Of a stretch of DNA of 64,000 nt, positions 53,954 through 63,883 are shown in pieces. The stretch is from Gramella jeungdoensis (GTDB lineage Bacteria; Bacteroidota; Bacteroidia; Flavobacteriales; Flavobacteriaceae), in the NCBI RefSeq assembly GCF_023805255.1, contig NZ_JAMSCK010000001.1, forward strand, positions 1 to 64,000, read 5' to 3'. The translations under genes and the position numbers were made by a program. Each line of letters starts with the position of its first letter. Positions within the stretch are counted from its first letter, which is position 1. Under the pieces are notes generated by a model that saw nothing but the letters and a program-made list of their open reading frames with translations, had not been told where the DNA came from and made no database searches.

Positions 53954-56900
53954 TTATCTACTTAAGTATACTTTTCCTTTTCTTGGAGCAGTAACCCCGT
54001 CGTTGTAATCGAGGAGGTAGAAGTAAACTCCAACAGGTAGAACGTCATCGCCTAAAGAACCTGACTGGTTGGTCGAGCCATCCCAATCTGGAGTGTTGGC
54101 GTTCCCTTTGTATACTACATCTCCCCAACGGTTGTAGATTTCAATAGTATAATTAGGATATTCTCTTTCTATGTTTTCAATATCGAAGGTGTCGTTCATA
54201 CCATCGCCATTAGGTGATATACCTTCAGGGAACAATAGTGGACAATCTTCAATAGTTACAGTTACAGCAAGTCGCTCAGAACTGTCACAATCGGTCTCAG
54301 GATCGTAAAGAGAAGCGTAATATGTAACACCGTCCTGCAGTGCAGTTCCTGTGCTCAATGGTTCGGTTCCATCTTCAGAGCTATACCAGGTAACATTTGA
54401 TGTCTGATCAACTGCTTCGTTAAGATCTTCGATCGTTGGATCATCATACTCGCAGAAGCTTGGATTAGCATCGTCGATAGTTGGCGTTCCTGGATCTGAA
54501 ATGCTTACTTCAATTGCAGTAGCATCCGATTCGCAACCTGCATCGTTTGTTTGTGTTGCGTAATAAGTTCCGGCAACCAGTTCTTCTTCTGCAGTTAGCA
54601 TCATAGAAAGATCCTCATCTGTATAGAAAGTAAGACTGTCATCTTCTGCCATAAGATCAGCACCGGTAGGTGACTGGATCGCACAGTAAGAAATTGAGGT
54701 AGCTACATCTGGTGCGGCAGGAGTCTCCTGAACAGTTATATTGAATGTAGCAGTATCATCCCCACAATCATTAATTGCTGTTACAGTATAAGTAACTTCG
54801 TAATCACCAGCATCAAAAGTAGCAGGATCCATCATTCCATCAGCAATTACATCACCATTTAAGGTAAATTCACCATCCATATCGGCATCAGCTGAAAGGA
54901 AATCGAACAAGTTCTGAACTCCAGCATTCATACAAACGCTAAGATCCATATCTGTTCCGGCAAAAGCGGCATCGGTTACTGTTACAGTAAAACTAGCTTC
55001 ACCAGCAGCACAATTTTCAACATCTCTTACTGAATAGGTGATATCAAAAGAACCTTCACCCTGAACAGCAGGATCGAACATCCCGTCTTCATATCCTTCA
55101 AAGCTTCCGCTAGCATCCGCTCCATCAGGAAGTAAAGTGAATAGGTCGAAGGCATCATCATTTTGGCAAACGCTTTGGTCTGTGATACTGCCAATAACCA
55201 TTTCGTCTGCAGGGAACACGGAAGCAGTTAACGTGACTGAATCTGAGCATTCCCCATCTGTAATAGTATAGGTGGTGGAGAAATCTCCAAGGCCATCCAC
55301 GTCTGCTTGAAATTGATTTATAATTTGTTGAATTGTAGGAGAAAAAGTGCCGTTGGTTGGAACACCTTCTTCTAAAAGGTCTAAATAAAATTTTCTAACA
55401 CTGGCATTATCTGGAAACAAATCTTCTACCTCAAGTCCACATACTTCTATAGTTTGATCAGCTCCAGCGTTAGGTCCATCTGTACAATCTGGGTCGGAAG
55501 AAATACTTACGGTTACTGTAGCTGAATCGGAACAATCACCATCTGTTACAGTGTAAGTAAATGTACCGGCAGAATCAGTGGAAGGATCAAAAGTTCCGTC
55601 TCCTGGATCCCACATTCCTCCAGTGTCAGGAGTTCCTCCAAGATAATCGAAGAGGTTTATAGGGTCAGCATCTTCAGCAATTTCTACAATTCCATTTTCT
55701 CCTGCGTTTGCATCACCTTCATTTACGGTAATTGTGAATGTAGCCGAATCACTATCCCCTTCAAGTATACAGGAAGTTGAATCATCTACAGTATATGTTA
55801 TAGAAAAAGTACCAGTGCCCTCAGTTGATGGGCTAAAAATTCCATCAGGGTATCCTGCAAATATTCCATCCATTTGGGCTCCATCTGATATAAAGTCATA
55901 AAGATTCTGATCAGCATCACCTGTACAGAACTCCAGTGTAATATCACTTCCAGCGTTTGCTTCTTCTCTAGCAATTACCCTAGCGGTAAGTTCGGTAGAA
56001 TCAGTACATCCATCTACCGTAACAGTATATGTTGTTGTGAAATCTCCAAGGCCATCAGCATCAGCGTTGTACATGTCTATCATTTGCTGGATGGTTGGAT
56101 CAAAGGTGCCGTTAGCGGGTACGCCTTCTTCTAACAAGTTTATAAAAAATGATCTAACGCTGGCATTATCAGGGAATATTGTGTCAACTTCATCCTCACA
56201 TAAGACACCAATATTATCAGCCCCGGCTTCTGCACCTGTACAATCTGGGTCGGAAGAAATACTTACGGTTACTGTAGCTGAATCGGAACAATCACCATCT
56301 GTTACAGTGTAAGTAAATGTACCGGCAGAATCAGTGGAAGGATCAAAAGTTCCGTCTCCTGGATCCCACATTCCTCCAGTGTCAGGAGTTCCTCCAAGAT
56401 AATCGAAGAGGTTTATAGGGTCAGCATCTTCAGCAATTTCTACAATTCCATTTTCTCCTGCGTTTGCATCACCTTCATTTACGGTAATTGTGAATGTAGC
56501 CGAATCACTATCCCCTTCAAGTATACAGGAAGTTGAATCATCTACAGTATATGTTATAGAAAAAGTACCAGTGCCCTCAGTTGATGGGCTAAAAATTCCA
56601 TCAGGGTATCCTGCAAATATTCCATCCATTTGGGCTCCATCTGATATAAAGTCATAAAGATTCTGATCAGCATCACCTGTACAGAACTCCAGTGTAATAT
56701 CACTTCCAGCGTTTGCTTCTTCTCTAGCAATTACCCTAGCGGTAAGTTCGGTAGAATCAGTACATCCATCTACCGTAACAGTATATGTTGTTGTGAAATC
56801 TCCAAGGCCATCAGCATCAGCGTTGTACATGTCTACCATTTCCTGGATGGTTGGATCAAAAGTGCCATTGCCTGGTACTCCCGGGTCAGTTAGACTCAGA

Positions 56901-58645
56901 TAATATTTTCTAACTTCGTTCAAAGAAGGAAAAAGTGTCTCAACTTCATCTTCGCAAAGGATACCTAGGCCATCACTACCAGCTTCTGTCCCTGTGCAAT
57001 CGGAATCCACAGTTACTGTAACAACTGCAGAATCTGAACAACCGTAAGAATTAGTAACTGTATAGGTATAATCACCTGGAGCATCTGTTGAAGGATCGAA
57101 ACTTCCATCTGGGTTAACTGGACTCCAGGTTCCTCCCATATCAGGTGTTCCATTAAGATAATCAAATAAATTTACAGGAGCATCTGTGGAATTTAAATTT
57201 GCATTTCCGTCTTCACCAGCATCTGGAGAAGGATTGACTGTAAGACTTATAGTAGCTTCATCTGTACAAGTTCCATTATCTACCTCGTATATAACTACAT
57301 ATGTTTGAGGTAATAAACCGGAACTCAAATCTGATTGATATTGAGCATAAACTGCACTTGGATCTGGGTCAAATGATCCATCAGTATCGCGACCATCAGA
57401 AAGATACCCGCTGAACCTTGAGGCAAGATCTGATGGGTCTTCGAGGTCTGAACTACATACTGTCTCGTTTATATCAGATCCTGCATTTGGATCCTCAACA
57501 ACGGTTAAAGTTAGTAGCGCAGAATCTTGACATCCATTTTCGGAAGTTATAGTGTATTCTGTTGTAAAAGTTTGAGTTGGATCTAAATTATACATATTAA
57601 CCAGTTCCTCTATTGTAGGATCAAAAGTGCCATCAGTTGGAACCCCATTATCCGTTAAGCTCAAGAAAATATCTCTGGGTGATTCACCTCCCGAAATTCT
57701 GTTTTCAATTTCCGATTGGCATGCAGTCTCACTGTTATCACTTCCTGCATCAATATCATCTATTTGAACTATCACTTGAGTCCTGTCTGCGATTGGAGTT
57801 TCACATGGAGGGAAAGGATCATTTCGGTCATTTACAACCTGACCGGCAAAATAATCTTCGCCATTAATTAAAACGGTATTATCTGCAAGTGGGGTATTCG
57901 AATTCCTGTTTCTATACCATCTTATAGCTTGCGTATTTGGTTCGGTTCCTGATGCTGTAAGATCAGCTACAGTAGCTCCTTCACACACAATTTGAATTGC
58001 GTCAGCAGTAGGGCCCGGGGCTTCAATTGGATCATATCCAACAGCAGCTCTGGTAGAAGGACAATTTCCTAAAACAGTGGAAACCTGTCCTACAAAGTAG
58101 CTTTCACCTGGCGTTAGCTCCACAGTGCCAGCAAGGGCTGTTGTTCCAAATTCACTATCGTAAACTTCGATTTGATAATCTACATTCTCAGGATTAAATA
58201 AGTCTTCCAGTTCTGCTACTGTAAATCCAGAAGAAACACAAGGCGATAATGTAAAATCGTCTCGACTGTCGGTTACGGTATTCATTGGTGTAGGAGCGGC
58301 ATTTACAGTAATATCAACGGCTACTCTATCACAATCTTCTGTTGTACTTCCCACAAAATAGGTTACACCATCAGTTAGAAGTTCATCTGAAGGGATAGGG
58401 TTGGTATCATTTACTGTATCAGACGTTTCGTAGATCGCAGTATTCGTACCACCACTGGTGCCATCTTCTATAAGATCTTGAATTGTCTGTAAGTAGCAGT
58501 AGGTTTGCTGATTGCCAGGAGTCCCGGCATCATCATCTGCCACTGTAGCGCAGTCCTGCCCAAAAGAGGACAAGGTTCCGATAAGAAAAAATGAGGCAAG
58601 GAGGTAAAAGATTCTCCCCTTAGACCTCAAAGTAAAATTTTGCAT
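53954..58645 (-). CDS. Type B T9SS adhesin with PKD/Ig-like repeats and gliding-motility C-terminal domain
   Basis: A 1563-residue surface protein. Signal peptide about 1-29 (LSSFGQ). Ig/PKD-like modules of about 80-110 residues fill the middle, many with DAGSD(N/I)-x-(T/E)xC, (Y/F)DFIS or LFDYL-G-TPD-GG-W and GTFDPS motifs. Two copies of a 200-residue block (about 604-804 and 856-1056) are identical. The C-terminus (about 1470-1563) has LLFPEGISPNGDGMND, YNRWGDVVYKGN, W-D-G and GVYFYLLDYNDG, the type B sorting domain used with SprF-type partners. It heads the operon with PorP/SprF and OmpA. A role in adhesion or gliding is inferred; no enzyme domain is seen. Confidence 0.93.
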   Translation of the reverse strand: MQNFTLRSKGRIFYLLASFFLIGTLSSFGQDCATVADDDAGTPGNQQTYCYLQTIQDLIEDGTSGGTNTAIYETSDTVNDTNPIPSDELLTDGVTYFVGSTTEDCDRVAVDITVNAAPTPMNTVTDSRDDFTLSPCVSSGFTVAELEDLFNPENVDYQIEVYDSEFGTTALAGTVELTPGESYFVGQVSTVLGNCPSTRAAVGYDPIEAPGPTADAIQIVCEGATVADLTASGTEPNTQAIRWYRNRNSNTPLADNTVLINGEDYFAGQVVNDRNDPFPPCETPIADRTQVIVQIDDIDAGSDNSETACQSEIENRISGGESPRDIFLSLTDNGVPTDGTFDPTIEELVNMYNLDPTQTFTTEYTITSENGCQDSALLTLTVVEDPNAGSDINETVCSSDLEDPSDLASRFSGYLSDGRDTDGSFDPDPSAVYAQYQSDLSSGLLPQTYVVIYEVDNGTCTDEATISLTVNPSPDAGEDGNANLNSTDAPVNLFDYLNGTPDMGGTWSPVNPDGSFDPSTDAPGDYTYTVTNSYGCSDSAVVTVTVDSDCTGTEAGSDGLGILCEDEVETLFPSLNEVRKYYLSLTDPGVPGNGTFDPTIQEMVDMYNADADGLGDFTTTYTVTVDGCTDSTELTARVIAREEANAGSDITLEFCTGDADQNLYDFISDGAQMDGIFAGYPDGIFSPSTEGTGTFSITYTVDDSTSCILEGDSDSATFTITVNEGDANAGENGIVEIAEDADPINLFDYLGGTPDTGGMWDPGDGTFDPSTDSAGTFTYTVTDGDCSDSATVTVSISSDPDCTGAEAGADNIGVLCEDEVDTIFPDNASVRSFFINLLEEGVPANGTFDPTIQQMIDMYNADADGLGDFTTTYTVTVDGCTDSTELTARVIAREEANAGSDITLEFCTGDADQNLYDFISDGAQMDGIFAGYPDGIFSPSTEGTGTFSITYTVDDSTSCILEGDSDSATFTITVNEGDANAGENGIVEIAEDADPINLFDYLGGTPDTGGMWDPGDGTFDPSTDSAGTFTYTVTDGDCSDSATVTVSISSDPDCTDGPNAGADQTIEVCGLEVEDLFPDNASVRKFYLDLLEEGVPTNGTFSPTIQQIINQFQADVDGLGDFSTTYTITDGECSDSVTLTASVFPADEMVIGSITDQSVCQNDDAFDLFTLLPDGADASGSFEGYEDGMFDPAVQGEGSFDITYSVRDVENCAAGEASFTVTVTDAAFAGTDMDLSVCMNAGVQNLFDFLSADADMDGEFTLNGDVIADGMMDPATFDAGDYEVTYTVTAINDCGDDTATFNITVQETPAAPDVATSISYCAIQSPTGADLMAEDDSLTFYTDEDLSMMLTAEEELVAGTYYATQTNDAGCESDATAIEVSISDPGTPTIDDANPSFCEYDDPTIEDLNEAVDQTSNVTWYSSEDGTEPLSTGTALQDGVTYYASLYDPETDCDSSERLAVTVTIEDCPLLFPEGISPNGDGMNDTFDIENIEREYPNYTIEIYNRWGDVVYKGNANTPDWDGSTNQSGSLGDDVLPVGVYFYLLDYNDGVTAPRKGKVYLSR
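55480..56079. repeat. 600-bp direct repeat copy 1 inside the adhesin gene
   Basis: By reading, this is identical base for base to 56236-56835, with an offset of 756 bp (252 codons). The sequences diverge at the first base outside both ends. It encodes residues ~856-1056 of the adhesin. Confidence 0.93.
56236..56835. repeat. 600-bp direct repeat copy 2 inside the adhesin gene
   Basis: Identical to 55480-56079. It encodes residues ~604-804 of the adhesin. The 156 bp between copies is not part of the perfect repeat. Confidence 0.93.
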
Positions 58646-58825
58646 AGGCTAGGTGTTAATTTCAATTAGTATTAGGTTAAAACTCATTAAAAGTTGCACA
58701 AATATTAAAATAATTTTTAATATGCCGAGTTGTTTTAAGTAACATCTTAACAATTATTAGCATATTAACCCAATTATATTGGTAAACAGGGTCTTGGTTG
58801 CACTAAATTTAAGAAAATTTTATCT

Positions 58826-59704
58826 ATGTTAACAAACTTTAAGCACCTCATCGGTTTATTTTACCTCTTTGTAGGTATGTCATTCGCTCAAACCAGTATA
58901 GTTGACGGGGAAAGGAAGCTGAACAATGGAGAAATCGATGAAGCTAAAAAAATATTTCAGGAGCATAAAAATGAACCTGAAGCTATAGAATTTCTAGGAG
59001 ATATCGCAAGTTTTAATAAAAATTGGGATGAGGCCATCAATTATTATGAATCTCTGGTAGAAAAGGATCCTGAAAATGCTATGTATAACTTCAAATTAGG
59101 TGGAGCCTTAGGGATGAAAGCTTATTATGGATCTAAATTTCAGGCTGCAATCCTATTGGGAGATATTAAGAAATATTTGAAGAAGGCGGCTGAACTTGAT
59201 CCAACTCACAAAGAGGCGAGAAGAGCTCTTGTGGAGTTTTATATGCAAATTCCCGGCTTTATTGGAGGTAGTAAAACAATCGCCGAAAGTTATGCCTCAG
59301 ATCTGGATCGTTTGAACCAGGTTGATGCACTTCTGGCTGACGCTTACATCTATAAAATTGACAAGTATCGTGAACTGGCAAAAAATAAATACAATGAGGC
59401 TATCAGAGTGGCGGTGAAAAATCCAGATTTGCTTACAAGAAATTATCTGAAATATGAATTGGGAGAAGCGGCAGCTATATATGAAATTCAGCTTGAAGAA
59501 GGAAAAAAGTTTTTAGAAGAGTATATCGAAAATTATGGGTATAAAGACCTCAAAACGCCTGCCTGGGCCTATCTCAGGCTGGCCCAAATAGAAAGAGCTC
59601 AAAATAATCGCCAGGCGGCTTTAGCGCATATTGAAAAATCGCTTGAGATAGATCCTGATTTTGAAAAAGCTCTTGCCGAAAAACAAAAAATTCAAAGGCT
59701 GTAA
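58826..59704 (+). CDS. Secreted TPR-repeat protein
   Basis: A 292-residue protein with a signal peptide (about 1-21, VGMSFAQ). TPR-like helical pairs run through it: LNNGEIDEAKKIFQEH, NKNWDEAINYYESLVEKDPENAMYNFKLG, KYLKKAAELDPTHKEARRAL and, at the end, NRQAALAHIEKSLEIDPDFEKALAEKQK. This layout suggests a periplasmic scaffold. The partner is unknown. It is divergent from the adhesin operon and lies before mpl. Confidence 0.85.
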   Translation: MLTNFKHLIGLFYLFVGMSFAQTSIVDGERKLNNGEIDEAKKIFQEHKNEPEAIEFLGDIASFNKNWDEAINYYESLVEKDPENAMYNFKLGGALGMKAYYGSKFQAAILLGDIKKYLKKAAELDPTHKEARRALVEFYMQIPGFIGGSKTIAESYASDLDRLNQVDALLADAYIYKIDKYRELAKNKYNEAIRVAVKNPDLLTRNYLKYELGEAAAIYEIQLEEGKKFLEEYIENYGYKDLKTPAWAYLRLAQIERAQNNRQAALAHIEKSLEIDPDFEKALAEKQKIQRL

Positions 59705-59730
59705 TCCCACTTCAGGCTATCCCAAAATCT

Positions 59731-59738
59731 TATATTTG
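59731..59738 (+). promoter_or_regulatory. -7 box of mpl
   Basis: TATATTTG fits TAnnTTTG and lies 14 nt before the mpl ATG, giving a very short leader. No -33 TTTG is seen at 19 nt. Confidence 0.6.
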
Positions 59739-59752
59739 CACAAAATATTTCC

Positions 59753-61105
59753 ATGAAGATCCATTTTATTTCCATTGGTGGAAGTGCCATGCATAGTCTG
59801 GCAATCGCTTTAAAGCAAAAAGATCATGAGATAACAGGAAGCGATGACGCGATTTTTGAACCTTCCAGATCAAAACTTGCTAAATATGGCTTACTCCCCG
59901 AGAATATAGGTTGGAATGAACAATATATAACTGAAGAACTGGATGCAGTCATTCTTGGGATGCACGCTAAAGCTGATAATCCTGAATTGATCAAAGCTCA
60001 GGAACTTGGTTTAAAAATCTATTCATATCCCGAATTTTTGTTTGAACAATCAAAAGACAAAACCCGGGTGGTCATTGGTGGTTCACATGGGAAAACCACA
60101 ATTACTTCTATGATCCTTCACGTGATGAATTATCATGAAAAGGAGATTGACTATATGGTAGGGGCTTCAGTGACGGGACTTGAAAATCCCGTCCATCTGA
60201 CCGATGAGAATGATTTTATCGTGATCGAGGGGGATGAGTATCTTTCATCAGCTATAGACAGAAGGCCGAAATTTCACCTATATCAGCCAAATATTGCTCT
60301 TCTAAGCGGAATCGCATGGGATCATATCAATGTGTTCCCAACTTATGAAAATTATGTAGAGCAATTCAAAGTGTTTATAGATTCAATTGTAAATGGCGGA
60401 ATACTTGTCTACAATGAGGAAGATGAGGAAGTAAAGAGACTGGCTGAAGAATCTGAAAATCCAATCAGAAAACATCCTTATCATACTCCAGATTACCATT
60501 TGGATGCAGATTCAACAATTCTTGATGTGCCAGAAGGAGAACTCCCCCTGGAAATATTCGGAAAGCATAATCTTAACAATCTGGCAGGGGCAAAATGGAT
60601 CTGCCAGCATATGGGTATTGATGAGGATGATTTTTATGAAGCTATTGCGACATTTAGTGGAGCTTCCAAACGTCTTGAAAAAATTGCTGAAACGGATTCG
60701 GCTATAATCTTCAAGGACTTCGCCCATAGTCCATCAAAAGTTGCTGCAAGTACGGCTGCGGTAAGGGAGCAGTATCCAGATAATAAACTGGTCACCTGTC
60801 TTGAACTACACACGTACAGCAGCCTGAATTCAGAATTTTTAAAGGAATATAGAAATAGCCTAGAGCCTGCAGATGAGGCTTTGGTATTTTATTCACCAGA
60901 CGCCATGGCGCTTAAAAAGCTGGAACCTGTGTCAATAGAACAAATAAGAACGGCGTTCAATAAACACGGGCTTAAAGTTTTCACGACTTCAGAATCTTTT
61001 AAAGAGGAATTGCAAAAACTTTCCCTTAAAGATTCAGTTCTGCTTATGATGAGTAGCGGTAATTATGGAGGTTTGGATATGGATGAACTTAAGGCGCTTA
61101 TTTAG
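59753..61105 (+). CDS. mpl: UDP-N-acetylmuramate:L-alanyl-gamma-D-glutamyl-meso-diaminopimelate ligase
   Basis: A 450-residue Mur-ligase-family enzyme that attaches recycled murein tripeptide to UDP-MurNAc. The N-terminus MKIHFISIGGSAMHSLAIAL is the Mpl/MurC type, the P-loop is GGSHGKTT at 109-116, and GDEYLSSAIDRRPKF and GIAWDHINVFPTYENY are Mpl-specific blocks that differ from MurC. DFAHSPSKVAAS marks the C-terminal domain. AnmK at 3131 acts in the same recycling route, so both sugar and peptide parts can be reused. Confidence 0.93.
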   Translation: MKIHFISIGGSAMHSLAIALKQKDHEITGSDDAIFEPSRSKLAKYGLLPENIGWNEQYITEELDAVILGMHAKADNPELIKAQELGLKIYSYPEFLFEQSKDKTRVVIGGSHGKTTITSMILHVMNYHEKEIDYMVGASVTGLENPVHLTDENDFIVIEGDEYLSSAIDRRPKFHLYQPNIALLSGIAWDHINVFPTYENYVEQFKVFIDSIVNGGILVYNEEDEEVKRLAEESENPIRKHPYHTPDYHLDADSTILDVPEGELPLEIFGKHNLNNLAGAKWICQHMGIDEDDFYEAIATFSGASKRLEKIAETDSAIIFKDFAHSPSKVAASTAAVREQYPDNKLVTCLELHTYSSLNSEFLKEYRNSLEPADEALVFYSPDAMALKKLEPVSIEQIRTAFNKHGLKVFTTSESFKEELQKLSLKDSVLLMMSSGNYGGLDMDELKALI

Positions 61106-61165
61106 TTTTTTGATTTTCAATTGTTTTTCTAAAGATTTCAATCCATTGTTTATCTTTAACTTAAG

Positions 61166-61864
61166 ATGAATAATGATAAAATCAATCTGAGTATAAAGAA
61201 ATGGGCTGAGGATGACCGGCCCAGGGAGAAGCTTCTTCAAAAGGGGAAAGCCAGTTTGAGTGATTCTGAATTAATAGCCATTCTTCTCGGTTCAGGTAGC
61301 AAAAATGAAAGTGCCGTAGAGCTGAGCAAAAGGATTCTCTCATCCGTGCGTAATAATCTCAATGAGTTGGGAAAGCTTTCGATAAATCAGCTTTGCAAAT
61401 TCAAAGGTATTGGTCCTGCCAAGGCAGTTGCTGTAGTAGCAGCATTAGAGTTGGGAAGGCGGCGCAGGCTAGAAGAAGCCCTCGAGCAGAAGAAAATTAC
61501 TTCCAGTCACTCGGTTTATGAGATCATGTTACCCATTATTGGAGAATTACCCCATGAAGAATTCTGGATAATCTATCTCAATAACAGCAATAAGATTATC
61601 GAACAATTTCAGATAAGTAAAGGAGGGATCACAGGGACTTTGGTTGATGTGAGAATCACCCTTAAAAAGGCTTTGGAGTTGGGTGCGGTCTCAATCATTC
61701 TTGTTCATAACCATCCTTCAGGTAATTTAAAGGCCAGTGAAGCTGATAAGCAACTAACCAAAAAGCTGAAAACCGCCGCGGAAAGTCTGGACATCAAAGT
61801 TCTTGATCATATTATTGTAACTGAAAAGTCCTACCTTAGCTTTGCAGATGAAGGTATGCTATAA
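61166..61864 (+). CDS. radC: RadC family protein (JAB domain)
   Basis: A 232-residue protein. N-terminal ERLLQKGK-like region (PREKLLQKGKASLSDSELIAILLG), helix-hairpin-helix KFKGIGPAKAVAVVAALELG at about 78-97, and the C-terminal JAB/MPN+ metal site VHNHPSGNLKASEAD followed by LDHIIVTEKSYLSFADEG. RadC was once tied to DNA repair, but its function is unsettled. It starts a run with the deacetylase-like and nucleotidase genes. Confidence 0.93.
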   Translation: MNNDKINLSIKKWAEDDRPREKLLQKGKASLSDSELIAILLGSGSKNESAVELSKRILSSVRNNLNELGKLSINQLCKFKGIGPAKAVAVVAALELGRRRRLEEALEQKKITSSHSVYEIMLPIIGELPHEEFWIIYLNNSNKIIEQFQISKGGITGTLVDVRITLKKALELGAVSIILVHNHPSGNLKASEADKQLTKKLKTAAESLDIKVLDHIIVTEKSYLSFADEGML

Positions 61865-61876
61865 GTCAACTTTTGA

Positions 61877-63166
61877 ATGTTATTAATTTATACTCAGAAA
61901 GTCACACCCAGAATAATGTATGTGTTCAAACATATTTGTACACATCTTCTTGGGATTCCAATTAAATTTACTTCCAAGATAGAGGAGTTCATCGCTCATG
62001 ATGGTGCTAAACTTTCATATGGTCGTCAGGCTATGGGTAATGAGTTCTTTATTCAAAAGGTGGACCTTCTAATGGAACAGGGCTTTTCAGAACTGGAAAT
62101 TAAGGTGCAGCCATGGGATGATACGATCTGTTTTTTTCAACTGCCTGAAGCAAGTGATCTTCCTTTTGATATTTTTGCGGCTTCTTTTTATTTGTTGAGT
62201 CGATATGAGGAATATCTGCCACACGTTAAGGATGAAGCGGGCAGGTTCCCTGCCAGCGAAAGCCTGGCATCCCAGGAGAGTTTTTTGCATAAACCGGTAG
62301 TCGATATCTGGGCGCAAAAGTTTGGGGAGATATTGCTGGAGCGATTTCCAAAACTGGAGTTCGGGGAAAGGAAATTTAAGGCCGGAACCATAATCACTTC
62401 TGAAAATACCTTCATTTTCAAGAACAAAGGTTTTCTGCGCAGTTTTATTGGGATGCTCCTGGACCTTGTTAGTCTAAATATTGGAAGAGTGGCAGACCGG
62501 CTTCAGGTCTGGGCAAGGTTAAAAGATGATCCTTTTGATATTTTTGAGGATCTTATTGATCTTATCAAGCAGCATAAAATCTTTATGCTTTTCATGTTCC
62601 AGTTGAGTGACTTTTCTATACATGACCGTAATATTAGTCATAATCGTATTCCTCACAGGGCAGTGATCAAATCGGTTGCCGACTATGCCAAGGTAGGCCT
62701 GTTGATGGGATATTATGCAATGGAGGAGATAAAGAGTCTGCGCAAAGAAAAACTTAGAATGGAGGAAATTGTACATAGCCCTGTTGAGCACGCGATGAAT
62801 TCAAAATTTAACCTTCGACTTCCCGATAATTATAACGATCTTATTGAACTTGAAATAAATAATGATCATTCAATGGGATACCCAGATGTGCCTGGTTTTA
62901 GGGCTGGGACGTGCACCCCATATCTTTTTTATGATATAAATATGGAGGTTACCACTCCTTTAAAGGTTCATCCATATGCGTTCCACTCCTCGGTGGTTGA
63001 AACAATGTCTAAGACCAAATTACGTGATGACCTAAACCGTATGCTTATGGAAGTTAAGGCGGTAGGTGGAATTTTCAGGGGTGTTTTTAAAAATCACGAT
63101 TTTTCCCGATATTCAGACAAAGACCTATATTATTCCTTTTTAAAACAAATTCATGAAATTGACTGA
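61877..63166 (+). CDS. DUF7033-type polysaccharide deacetylase family protein
   Basis: A 429-residue protein with no signal peptide. The N-terminal DUF7033-like half (about 1-180) contains GIPIKFTSK, LSYG, PFDIFAASFYLLSRYEEYLP and RFPASESLA. The second half resembles the NodB-like deacetylase fold: HNRIPHRAVIKSVADYAKVGLLMGYYA, then NLRLPDNYNDLIELEINNDHSMGYPDVPGFRAGTC, where HSMGY...FRAGTC is the family's C-terminal motif. The usual Asp-Asp-His-His metal site is not obvious, so enzymatic activity is uncertain. It overlaps the next gene by 14 nt. Confidence 0.82.
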   Translation: MLLIYTQKVTPRIMYVFKHICTHLLGIPIKFTSKIEEFIAHDGAKLSYGRQAMGNEFFIQKVDLLMEQGFSELEIKVQPWDDTICFFQLPEASDLPFDIFAASFYLLSRYEEYLPHVKDEAGRFPASESLASQESFLHKPVVDIWAQKFGEILLERFPKLEFGERKFKAGTIITSENTFIFKNKGFLRSFIGMLLDLVSLNIGRVADRLQVWARLKDDPFDIFEDLIDLIKQHKIFMLFMFQLSDFSIHDRNISHNRIPHRAVIKSVADYAKVGLLMGYYAMEEIKSLRKEKLRMEEIVHSPVEHAMNSKFNLRLPDNYNDLIELEINNDHSMGYPDVPGFRAGTCTPYLFYDINMEVTTPLKVHPYAFHSSVVETMSKTKLRDDLNRMLMEVKAVGGIFRGVFKNHDFSRYSDKDLYYSFLKQIHEID

Positions 63167-63842
63167 TATTGAACATGTTTTTTTTGATCTGGATCATACC
63201 CTCTGGGATTTTGACCGTAATTCCGCCCTTGCTTTCAGAGAAATATTCAAAAAGCAGAATATAGAAATCGATGTCGATGATTTTCTGGCAGTCTATAAGC
63301 CAATAAACTTCAAATACTGGGAATTATACAGGAATAACTCGGTTACCAAAGAAAGTTTGAGATATGGACGATTAAAGGAAAGTTTTGACTCTCTAAGGTT
63401 TGAAACCTGTGATGCCACGATCAATCTGCTTGCAGATGATTATATTGAATATTTGCCCAATAACAATCACCTTCTTGAAGGAAGTATGGAGGTGCTAGAT
63501 CACTTAAGAAATACTTATAAACTTCATATAATCACTAATGGCTTTGAGGAGGTACAGCAGAGAAAAATGGTCAACTCTGGTATTTTTGACTTTTTTCAAA
63601 CAATAACTACTTCCGAAGAGGCAGGAGTCAAAAAACCGCATCCACAGATATTTGAAAAGGCTTTGCAAAAAAGCGGAGCATTACCACAAAAATCGGTGAT
63701 GATAGGTGATAATCTTGAGGCTGATATAGTTGGTGCTTCTCAATTCGGTTTACATGCTATCTATCTGCGATCAGAAGATCAAGATGCTCAAAATCAGTTT
63801 ATTCAGATCCAAAAGTTAAAAGAGCTTCTTAATTATTTATAA
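63153..63842 (+). CDS. YjjG family HAD nucleotidase
   Basis: A 229-residue HAD-family phosphatase of the YjjG type, which dephosphorylates noncanonical pyrimidine nucleotides. Motif I is FFDLDHTLWDFD with Asp12 and Asp14. FREIFKKQN, FKYWELYRNNSVTKESLRYGRL mark the YjjG cap. IITNGFEEVQQRKM is motif II, and KKPHPQIFEKAL and MIGDNLEADIVGA are motifs III and IV. The start overlaps the previous gene by 14 nt, so expression is coupled. Confidence 0.92.
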   Translation: MKLTDIEHVFFDLDHTLWDFDRNSALAFREIFKKQNIEIDVDDFLAVYKPINFKYWELYRNNSVTKESLRYGRLKESFDSLRFETCDATINLLADDYIEYLPNNNHLLEGSMEVLDHLRNTYKLHIITNGFEEVQQRKMVNSGIFDFFQTITTSEEAGVKKPHPQIFEKALQKSGALPQKSVMIGDNLEADIVGASQFGLHAIYLRSEDQDAQNQFIQIQKLKELLNYL

Positions 63843-63883
63843 CAATAAAGAATAGGTATTTTCGTTGGGCAAAGAAAGCCTTT

